From: a bacterium
GTDB taxonomy: Bacteria; Elusimicrobiota; Elusimicrobia; Elusimicrobiales; UBA9959
Direction of reading: 5' to 3'
NCBI GenBank assembly: GCA_021811315.1
Contig: JAJZPF010000013.1
Span: forward strand, 1-64,000
Length of the DNA: 64,000 nucleotides
The stretch's first letter is position 1; each line of letters begins with the position of its first letter. Position numbers and translations under genes: made by a program. Below are positions 58,175-64,000 of the stretch, piece by piece. The notes under the pieces were generated by a model. It ran no database searches. It had not been told where the DNA came from and was given only the letters and a program-made list of their open reading frames with translations.

Positions 58175-58594
58175 CTACAACGCTGATATGAACATAACGC
58201 CCACTTTACCGGAGCCGGAGTCAGTTTTCATTGCGCCTTTGATCTGAAGCAGCATCTCAACGGTGTCAACGCGTTTATACTTTGGGGAGAGAGGCATTTG
58301 CTGGTGATTAAAGACGGTTATGGGACGACTTAAATCGCCTCGGTAATATACTTCACTTTTTGAGATATTCACCACGCTCCAAATAACATACTTCTCAAGA
58401 AACTTATCGGGTTCATTGACTACTTGATCATAATTTAAATCCAATTTATTTGCTTCTAAGATCATTGTCTTAAACGGGCCCGTTTTTTCATTATAGCTCA
58501 GAATAACTGCGGTCACTATCAGGCCGGAAAAAAACACCAGGAGGCCAATTACCAGGGTATTAGACCATCGGGAAAAATTCTCAAGATATTTCAT
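58175..58594 (-). CDS. Anchored hypothetical protein
   Basis: Not recognised. The 139-residue product has one hydrophobic helix (TLVIGLLVFFSGLIVTAVILSY, about residues 13-34) and an extracytoplasmic domain of about 100 residues with a beta-rich pattern (KYVIWSVVNISKSEVYYRGDLSRPITVF). Base composition is AT-richer than that of the core genes around it, as for the next two genes. It lies 32 bp downstream of the CPBP protease gene. Confidence 0.6.
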   Translation of the reverse strand: MKYLENFSRWSNTLVIGLLVFFSGLIVTAVILSYNEKTGPFKTMILEANKLDLNYDQVVNEPDKFLEKYVIWSVVNISKSEVYYRGDLSRPITVFNHQQMPLSPKYKRVDTVEMLLQIKGAMKTDSGSGKVGVMFISAL

Positions 58595-58626
58595 AAAGCT
58601 TTTCTCCTGAACAGATCAAGAACGGA

Positions 58627-59367
58627 TCAAACTTTTATAGCGAACCAGGCTATGATCAAATTGTTTGCCGAATGTGCCGCCACACTGGTCCAAATAGAGC
58701 CCTCCCATTTGCGCAATAAGCCATAAATAATCCCCCTAAAGAATATCTCTGGATAAAAAGAAAATATACTATTGCCATGGATTGCTGAAAAAGCGGTTGA
58801 ACTTAATAGAACGGCCCAAATCCACCCGATCTTTCTATCTATAAGGGTGAAGAGAAATCCACGGTAAAACAACTCCTCAAAAAGAGGGAGCGCGAACGGA
58901 ACTATGAATAAAAAATAATAACTCATAGGATTATGAAGCTTATCCCAAATAGCGCCTTGCGCAATAGTTGGAAATATAACTTGTCCGGCAGTTCCAAGCG
59001 ACACTTCGCTAAACAATCGGTACAGAGCTATACCTATCACCCCCGCCATGACTTTCCAGAGATTATTAGCGCTATGCCATCCGATATCCTGCGCCGAAAG
59101 GTTATATATCTTAAGCCCTGTCAATATAAGTAAAATTTGCCAGTTAATGATCAGGACATTCTTAACCACTGTAATGACAAGATCTACCGAGTATTTATTG
59201 TACCCCCCCCCGGCAAAATAATTATAAACATGTAAGTGCAATTTACCGGAAAACAAGTAAAAGGCTTGATTTAATATCGGGAATAAGAGCAATATAAAAA
59301 AATACGTCTTGGGGGAGGCACACACGCCTCCCCCAATTCTTTTTAGTATTTTCGCATCTAATTTCAT
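58627..59367 (-). CDS. CPBP family intramembrane metalloprotease
   Basis: The product of about 246 residues (start at 59367; a longer frame to 59409 overlaps the next gene) has about six to eight hydrophobic helices. The CPBP motifs are PLFEELFYRGFLF (EExxxR), FSAIHGNSIF (FxxxH) and AAHSANNLIIAWF (HxxxN/B). Family members include CAAX-type proteases and bacteriocin-immunity proteins. The substrate is unknown. Nine Gs in a row occur inside the coding region (59203-59211), a possible slippage site. It has no clear ribosome binding site. Confidence 0.78.
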   Translation of the reverse strand: MKLDAKILKRIGGGVCASPKTYFFILLLFPILNQAFYLFSGKLHLHVYNYFAGGGYNKYSVDLVITVVKNVLIINWQILLILTGLKIYNLSAQDIGWHSANNLWKVMAGVIGIALYRLFSEVSLGTAGQVIFPTIAQGAIWDKLHNPMSYYFLFIVPFALPLFEELFYRGFLFTLIDRKIGWIWAVLLSSTAFSAIHGNSIFSFYPEIFFRGIIYGLLRKWEGSIWTSVAAHSANNLIIAWFAIKV

Positions 59368-59378
59368 AGGGTCAGAAA

Positions 59379-59960
59379 TCAGGGCAATCCGCAGGAATTC
59401 CCGGTACATTCAACAGTGCTGCCGCTGTTCCCGACATCATAATTCGGGTTGGCTGGAGGAGGGTTGCTATTGGTTTCTGACGTGAAAGGGCTTAGAATGA
59501 AATTAACAACCGTGGCAAGATCTTCGGAGTAACTTTTTTTCCGGCCAGTTATTACCAATGCGACAACACCGGCAGCTAATGCCCCCCCGCCAGCCGGCAA
59601 GCCTTTTTCTTCAGAACCGGTTTTGCCGGAACTGGGATCCAACGGGGGGACTTTGCCGGCGAGGGTAATTTTTGACGGTTTCGCGTTGCATATTTCTTTT
59701 TCGGTCAGGTTATGTGTTCCTTGTGATTTTCTCTGTTCTGTGTAGACTACTACAGGGTCAGATTCTCCTTTTGCTTTTGAGCCGCTATAAAAAGCGCCAA
59801 GGGCGCTTCCAGCTTCGCCTAGGTTCTTGTTCATATCAATTGAAGATATTTTATCACTTGTTTCTGCGAGATTTCCCATTGTGCCGCTTTCCGCCCTGGC
59901 CACAGCGGCTGCCGCCATTATCGCCGTGAACAGAACAATCGTTATTTCTATTTTTCTCAT
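59379..59960 (-). CDS. Secreted protein of unknown function
   Basis: Not recognised. The 193-residue product has a signal peptide (KIEITIVLFTAIMAAAAVARA), a polar region, a possible second helix (GGGALAAGVVALVITG) near residue 130, and a C-terminal tail with ECTGNSCG. The lower GC content fits the neighbouring group and may mark acquired DNA. It resembles the other small secreted proteins in the window only in general layout. Confidence 0.6.
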   Translation of the reverse strand: MRKIEITIVLFTAIMAAAAVARAESGTMGNLAETSDKISSIDMNKNLGEAGSALGAFYSGSKAKGESDPVVVYTEQRKSQGTHNLTEKEICNAKPSKITLAGKVPPLDPSSGKTGSEEKGLPAGGGALAAGVVALVITGRKKSYSEDLATVVNFILSPFTSETNSNPPPANPNYDVGNSGSTVECTGNSCGLP

Positions 59961-59994
59961 ATTCTTTACCCCCTTTTACTTCCCCATTAAAAAA

Positions 59995-60022
59995 GGGAAA
60001 GCAAATATTATTTTGCTTTCCC
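59995..60022 (-). terminator. Terminator after the TPR gene
   Basis: GGGAAAGCAAA (59995-60005) pairs with TTTGCTTTCCC (60012-60022). On the minus strand six Ts follow. It lies about 170 bp downstream of the TPR protein's stop and directly in front of the 59379-59960 gene. Confidence 0.85.
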
Positions 60023-60035
60023 TGGATACACCGGA

Positions 60036-60188
60036 TTACGGTCCGGTCGTGGATACTCCTGGGCCAATCCCCAGAATTACAAGGCTGCTTCTTCTACAGT
60101 CATAGCATACCCTGTAAGACTTGACGGAACAAGGGCAGTAAGGGAAGCCACTGTATGGACCAAAGGACCTAAACCAGTCCGTTGATGC
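60036..60188 (-). other. Open in-frame extension after the TPR stop codon
   Basis: Following the TAG at 60189-60191 the same frame stays open for 50 codons (ASTDWFRSFGPYSGFPYCPC... ending VSTTGP). It has four cysteines in CPC and CYDC but no start codon. It could be the remains of a longer C-terminus or a chance open stretch. The rest of the 59961-60188 gap holds only a terminator. Confidence 0.25.
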
Positions 60189-62345
60189 CTACTCCGGCAG
60201 CCTCAGCGTATTCGCGCCGGTGAAATTCATCTGGTTCTTATCCAGGGTGATCTTCACCGAGACGAAAGGGAGCTTGAAATCCAGGGTCCCGGGAAAAAGG
60301 TAGAGATTCTTCATGAAATAGTTCCCCGGCCTGAATTTCAGCTTGCTCTCGGATTTATTGGTTATCTCCTCGGGCCAGGAGAGCCCTGGGTCCAGGCAGA
60401 CCTCCCTGTCGCCGCCCGTAAAGCAGGGCTCGCGCCAGGTTCCGCCCTTCGCGCCGGCCAGGTAGTCGCCGGCGAACCAGCCGCTCATCTCCCCCGCGAT
60501 CAGGGAAGCCCAGTAGCTGAACGTTCCCGAATCTATATCTTTTATCGAGATCGCGTCCATGTCCATGACGCCGGCGGAAACCCTGGCTTTCCAGAGCGGG
60601 ACCATCAGCGGCCCCATCACCGTCAGGCTGAAATCCGAAGGCGGCGAGAAATGCAGGATAGCGTCGAACTTCACGGTCTTGCCGCGCAGTTTGGCCTCCA
60701 CTTTGGCGAAGGAGGCGAAGTCCATGCCGGCGGGGCTGAAATTCCGTAGATAGGCCAGCTCGAGGTTGGCCAGCTCGGCCGGCGGTATCTTTTTGCGCAG
60801 CTCTTTCAGGTTGGCGGAGGCCTTGGCGCGCTTGGCGGGTTTTTCAAGCAGCCAGGAATTCCTCCAGGCCAGCCAGGCGATGTTATTATTCCCGGCCGCC
60901 GCGTAGATCTCCGCGGCGTGCGACCAGATAACGGCGTCGTCGGAGACGGCTTTTACGGCTTTCTTTATTCCCTCCTGCGCCCCGGCTATATTGCCTCGCT
61001 TGAACCTGACCCAGGCCAGCGAGTCTAGGTAGGCGCCGTTCTCCGGCTCCAGGGAGATCGCGCCCATGATCAGCAGCTCGGCCTCGTCGAGTTTCAGGCC
61101 CCTGTCGGCCAGGGAATAGCCCAGGTAATTCATCACGTTCGCGTTCTTCTGGTTCTTGGACAGCAGGTAGCGGAAATTCTCCTCCGCCGTAGCCATGTCG
61201 TTCTCCCGCTCGCTTATGACCGCGTACTGCATGCGGGCCTCGGCGTTATCGGGCTCTCTTGTCACTATGGCCTTGAGCATCGCGCGGGACTTGTCCGTCT
61301 TGCCCGTATCGTCGTAGCCCAGCGCGAGGAAATAGGCTATTTCCATATTGTCGGGCCACTTCTTCAAGGCGAGCTCCAGCAGGGAGATGGCCCTTTCATA
61401 GCGGCCGCTCTGGGTATAGTAATAGGCCAGGCGCAGCACCAGGCCGGCGTCGTCCTTAAGCCCGCCGGAGTTCTCGAGATAAGCGGCGGCGGCGCCGAAA
61501 TCCCGCTTCTGCTCGTTTATCACCGACAGCCAGAAGCAGGCCGTCGGATCTTTTTTATCGAGGTCCCAGGCCTTGAGGAAATATTTTTCCGCCTCTTCCA
61601 GGTTGTTCAGCATAGGCCCGGCGTAAAGCTCGCCCACGCGGTCGAAAAGCTCGATATTTTTCGGCTCTATCGCTATCAGCTCCAGGTATTCCGAAAGCGC
61701 GGCGGCGCTGTCGCTGGTCATCTCGTAAAGATTGGCCAGCATATAGCGCGGCTGGACATAATAGGAATCCGCCTCTTTGGATTTTTTAAGGTTTTCCCGT
61801 ACTCCGGCGGCGTCTCCCTTGGCGTTCTTCAGCACCGCTATCTGGTAATAGACTTCAGCGGCGTCCTCCGACCGGACCTCCATGTATTTTTCAAGATAGT
61901 CTATGGCTTTGTCCGGGTTCTTCGAGCTCCACAGGCTGGCGAGCTGGTAAAGCGCTTCGTAGGAGGAAGGGTCCAGCTCCAAGCCTTTTTCGTAGGCCGC
62001 GCGCGCGCCTTCGAGATCGCCCTTGGCCCACTTGACGTTCCCGTAAAGCACCCAGTTGTCGGCGGTAGCGGAATCGGACTGCACCACGAACTCGGCCCAC
62101 TGCGCGGCTTCGTCCACCTTGCCGATATGCAGCGCCAGGTTAAGCGCCTGCTTGTAAACGAAAACGGACTGGGGGTCGAGCAGCATCGTGCGGCGGTATT
62201 CCTGCAGGGCGGAATCGTAGTTCCCTTTGCGCTCCTGCACCATGCCGGTCATAAAGTGGAGATAAGCTTCTTTGTCCGCCGCGGCGGCGGAAACAGTCAC
62301 GAAACAGGAAAAAACCAGAACGGCGTGGATAATTCTTTTGATCAT
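60189..62345 (-). CDS. Large TPR protein with a LolA/LolB-like C-terminal domain
   Basis: The 718-residue product starts at 62345 (AAAGGA 6 bases upstream) with a signal peptide MIKRIIHAVLVFSCFVTVSAAAA. From about residue 25 to 540, roughly fourteen tetratricopeptide units follow, such as AAYEKGLELDPSSYEALYQLASLW and NVMNYLGYSLADRGLKLDEAE. The last 170 residues have a beta-rich pattern (VKFDAILHFSPPSDFSLTVMGPLMVPLWKA) like the LolA/LolB fold. It may act in outer-membrane lipoprotein or surface assembly; this is an inference. It is separated from rimI by a 266-bp inverted-repeat element. Confidence 0.8.
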   Translation of the reverse strand: MIKRIIHAVLVFSCFVTVSAAAADKEAYLHFMTGMVQERKGNYDSALQEYRRTMLLDPQSVFVYKQALNLALHIGKVDEAAQWAEFVVQSDSATADNWVLYGNVKWAKGDLEGARAAYEKGLELDPSSYEALYQLASLWSSKNPDKAIDYLEKYMEVRSEDAAEVYYQIAVLKNAKGDAAGVRENLKKSKEADSYYVQPRYMLANLYEMTSDSAAALSEYLELIAIEPKNIELFDRVGELYAGPMLNNLEEAEKYFLKAWDLDKKDPTACFWLSVINEQKRDFGAAAAYLENSGGLKDDAGLVLRLAYYYTQSGRYERAISLLELALKKWPDNMEIAYFLALGYDDTGKTDKSRAMLKAIVTREPDNAEARMQYAVISERENDMATAEENFRYLLSKNQKNANVMNYLGYSLADRGLKLDEAELLIMGAISLEPENGAYLDSLAWVRFKRGNIAGAQEGIKKAVKAVSDDAVIWSHAAEIYAAAGNNNIAWLAWRNSWLLEKPAKRAKASANLKELRKKIPPAELANLELAYLRNFSPAGMDFASFAKVEAKLRGKTVKFDAILHFSPPSDFSLTVMGPLMVPLWKARVSAGVMDMDAISIKDIDSGTFSYWASLIAGEMSGWFAGDYLAGAKGGTWREPCFTGGDREVCLDPGLSWPEEITNKSESKLKFRPGNYFMKNLYLFPGTLDFKLPFVSVKITLDKNQMNFTGANTLRLPE

Positions 62346-62354
62346 ATGTCCTTT

Positions 62355-62620
62355 AGGGCTTGAAACAAAATAATATGGCCATTTGGAGGCCCATATTTGA
62401 GCCGGATGCGAGGCGCGACGAACGAGCATACCGGCAGTCTGTGAGTGAGGAGCAACGAAGTAGCCGGTTCAAAGATGGGCCTCCCGTAGGGCTGGCCGCT
62501 TTTGGGCTACGCCTTCGCGGCGTTCCGCTAACGTACATATAGTACGCGCCGCTTCACGCCGCTTCGGCTCGCTCCAAAATCGTCTCAGCCAAATGGTCAT
62601 AGTATTTTGTTTCAAGCCCT
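62355..62620. repeat. 266-bp element with 32-nt terminal inverted repeats
   Basis: The left end (62355-62386, AGGGCTTGAAACAAAATA then ATGGCCATTTGG) is repeated inverted at 62589-62620 with 30 of 32 positions identical. Inside, GGAGGCCCAT (62385-62394) pairs with ATGGGCCTCC (62475-62484) and TTTGAGCCGG (62396-62405) with CCGGTTCAAA (62464-62473). A further hairpin CGTAC...GTACG lies near 62533-62547. There is no protein in it and no clear target-site duplication. It is MITE-like or a structured RNA. Its right end supplies the last two codons and the stop of rimI. Confidence 0.82.
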
Positions 62621-63055
62621 CGGCAGAACCTTGCGGAGAAGCAGAGCCGCGTCAGTATTATTGTAAAATTTCGGCCTTTTGCCAACCTGCTCGAAACCCC
62701 GGGCGCGGTACAGCGCTATGGCCGCGGCATTGCGCTCGTTGACCTCCAGGTCTATTTCCCGGCAGGCGCTCTTGGCCGCGTATTCGAGCAGCTTGCCCAG
62801 GAGGGCCGAAGCCGCCCCGCGCCTGAGGAAAGCCCGGCCCACGGCGAGGGTGTTAAGCTGCACCTGCGGCCTGAGTATCCAGAAATTTATGAAGCCGGCG
62901 GCCCGCCCGTCCAGCTCGGCGGCGAGCGTGACGGAATTGGGGTTCTTTTCCTCCGCCGCGAACCCTTTCTCCCCCCAGGCCGGGTAGCCCGGATGTTCCG
63001 CCTCGATAGCGGCGAAAGCGGGATAATCTTCTTTTTTCGCCCTTCGTATCAGCAT
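62612..63055 (-). CDS. rimI: Ribosomal-protein-alanine N-acetyltransferase-like GNAT protein
   Basis: The 147-residue GNAT-fold protein begins MLIRRAKKEDYPAFAAIEAEH and has LNTLAVGRAFLRRGAASALLGKLLEYA (acetyl-CoA binding) and a C-terminal EIDLEVNERNAAAIALYRARGFEQVGKRPKFY, the RimI signature. The start at 63055 follows CAGGGA and comes just after the tsaB stop. The tsaE-tsaB-rimI order is common in bacteria. The last codons lie inside the 266-bp element, so its C-terminus may have been altered by the insertion. Confidence 0.9.
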   Translation of the reverse strand: MLIRRAKKEDYPAFAAIEAEHPGYPAWGEKGFAAEEKNPNSVTLAAELDGRAAGFINFWILRPQVQLNTLAVGRAFLRRGAASALLGKLLEYAAKSACREIDLEVNERNAAAIALYRARGFEQVGKRPKFYNNTDAALLLRKVLPRA

Positions 63056-63056
63056 A

Positions 63057-63767
63057 TTAATCCCTGGCCGGCGCGGGCCTGACATTGTTCTCCAGCTCGT
63101 ACTTGGCCGGCTTCAGGTATAGCGGTTTTAATGTTTTGTTCCTGCCGGCCAGCGCGGCCTTTATGATGTAAGCCGGGATTATCTTTGAGACCGCCGCCGG
63201 GGCCTTTACCGCTTGCGCCGGCAGCAGGCCGTAGATGCCGGGGTCCTCTTCGGCGTCGGCTATGGCGTAGAAAGGCGGCTTCTCGCCAGCCAGCCTGGTC
63301 CTCAGCTCCTCCGCCTTCAGCCAGACCGGCTCTCCGTCCGGGACAGGCAGTTTACCAGTAACAACGAAAAGCTGGCAGAAATATTCATCTTTAAAAGCGT
63401 GAACCAGCGCGGCCACACGGCGGCAGCCGCTTTTTTTGAAATGGGGGTTTTCCGAGGCCTGCAGCGCCAGGATCTCGAACAGCGTCGCCGTATAGACGCC
63501 CGCGCCGGACAGCGCCTTCAGCGCGCCCGCCAGGGTCAGCGAAATGCGTATGCCGGTGAAGCGCCCGGGGCCCCGCGCCGCGCAAACGGCGGTTACGCCG
63601 CGCAGGTCCGCGCCGGCCTTTTTCAATTCCCGCTTGACCAAAGCGAAAAGAACGCGCTCCTGGTTGAATACCTTTTTTTGCGCCTGGAAAAACCGGCCGC
63701 CGGCGAGGACCGAGATCTTCAGCCTGGCGCCGGAGGTGCAGAGGCCCAATATTATTTTTTCAGCCAT
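63057..63767 (-). CDS. tsaB: tRNA threonylcarbamoyladenosine biosynthesis protein TsaB
   Basis: TsaB is the ASKHA-fold partner of TsaD in making the t6A37 modification. The 236-residue protein begins IILGLCTSGARLKISVL (a divergent form of the usual D-T-S start) and has CAARGPGRFTGIRISLTLAGALKALSG near residue 60, the most conserved family stretch, and a divergent C-terminal half. It overlaps the tsaE end by 16 bases. Confidence 0.92.
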   Translation of the reverse strand: MAEKIILGLCTSGARLKISVLAGGRFFQAQKKVFNQERVLFALVKRELKKAGADLRGVTAVCAARGPGRFTGIRISLTLAGALKALSGAGVYTATLFEILALQASENPHFKKSGCRRVAALVHAFKDEYFCQLFVVTGKLPVPDGEPVWLKAEELRTRLAGEKPPFYAIADAEEDPGIYGLLPAQAVKAPAAVSKIIPAYIIKAALAGRNKTLKPLYLKPAKYELENNVRPAPARD

Positions 63768-64000
63768 TTAGCCTCTATCTTCTCTACGGCCGGCCGGTCG
63801 GCCGCACCCGAAGTTATTTTTATGACCCGGCGGTCGCCCCCCGCCAGTTCGAATTCCAGCCTTATCGGCTCGGCGCCGGACTCGCCGGCGGCGGCCGGCC
63901 ACTCCACGGCGGTTATCCCGTCCGCGCGGCCCAGGTATTCGTCCAGGCCGATATTTTCCATATCGGCCTCTCCCGCGCGGAAGAGGTCGAAGTGATAAAG
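63752..64000 (-). CDS. tsaE: TsaE ATPase, C-terminal part (cut by window edge)
   Basis: TsaE is the small P-loop ATPase of t6A synthesis. Only the last 82 residues lie in the window. LYHFDLFRAGEADMENIGLDEYL is the characteristic TsaE segment, followed by AVEWPAAAG (the usual VEWP). The Walker A region and start codon lie beyond position 64000. It overlaps tsaB by 16 bases, supporting a tsaE-tsaB-rimI operon. Confidence 0.9.
   Translation of the reverse strand, partial: LYHFDLFRAGEADMENIGLDEYLGRADGITAVEWPAAAGESGAEPIRLEFELAGGDRRVIKITSGAADRPAVEKIEAKWLKK

Noticed and set aside
1-64000. CRISPR array, prophage or insertion sequence with transposase
   Set aside because: No regularly spaced repeats, phage structural genes or transposase frames were found; the repeats present are non-coding.

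Overview
The window comes from a GC-rich, Gram-negative bacterium with an outer membrane. The best guess is an uncultured Elusimicrobiota member. That rests on the short prepilin-like protein with a conserved GGW...PDS...NC ending, the many small secreted Cys-containing proteins, and the mix of a type B SdhCAB, a class I fumarase, SpoVG and a Wza/Wzc exopolysaccharide system. The phylum call is an inference from gene content. No rRNA is present.

Layout. 285-5465 (+): succinate dehydrogenase/fumarate reductase sdhCAB and a class I fumarase, with a structured palindromic repeat between them. 5476-10960 (+): ankyrin lipoprotein, pilin-like protein, RtcB ligase, membrane-fused spermidine-synthase-like protein and a small anchored protein. 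11012-13772: decayed asparagine-synthase-like tail, zinc-ribbon membrane protein, DMT transporter and metallophosphoesterase. 13906-17889: four unrelated secreted proteins in alternating orientation, separated by strong terminators. 18035-21987 (+): TPP riboswitch, thiC-thiD-thiE and an AIRS/HypE-type protein.

22337-50518 (-) is one large, mostly overlapping gene block for a surface polysaccharide. Transcription begins with three coiled-coil/membrane proteins and proceeds to Wza-like export, a Wzc tyrosine autokinase, an O-antigen ligase/polymerase, GT-C, GT2 and GT4 glycosyltransferases, a CDP-alcohol phosphotransferase, a B12-binding radical SAM enzyme, a Wzx-type flippase, an AsnB-GT4 fusion, WbqC and several methyltransferases. 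An ATPase of the AAA/DUF4143 type appears to be inserted in it.

50732-64000 holds a CcmI-like protein, two small proteins, then (-) pth, rplY, prs, glmU, a GIY-YIG/pilin-domain ORF flanked by inverted structured repeats beside tRNA-Gln, spoVG, ispE, an AT-richer group (membrane protein, CPBP protease, secreted protein), a large TPR protein, a 266-bp terminal-inverted-repeat element, and rimI-tsaB-tsaE, the last cut by the window edge.

The most interesting signals are: the three-copy structured repeat with compensatory base changes; the GIY-YIG/pilin-domain ORF with a strong internal ribosome binding site between two such repeats; the 266-bp element with 32-nt inverted ends; the coiled-coil proteins heading the polysaccharide operon; and the AIRS protein where ThiL might be expected.
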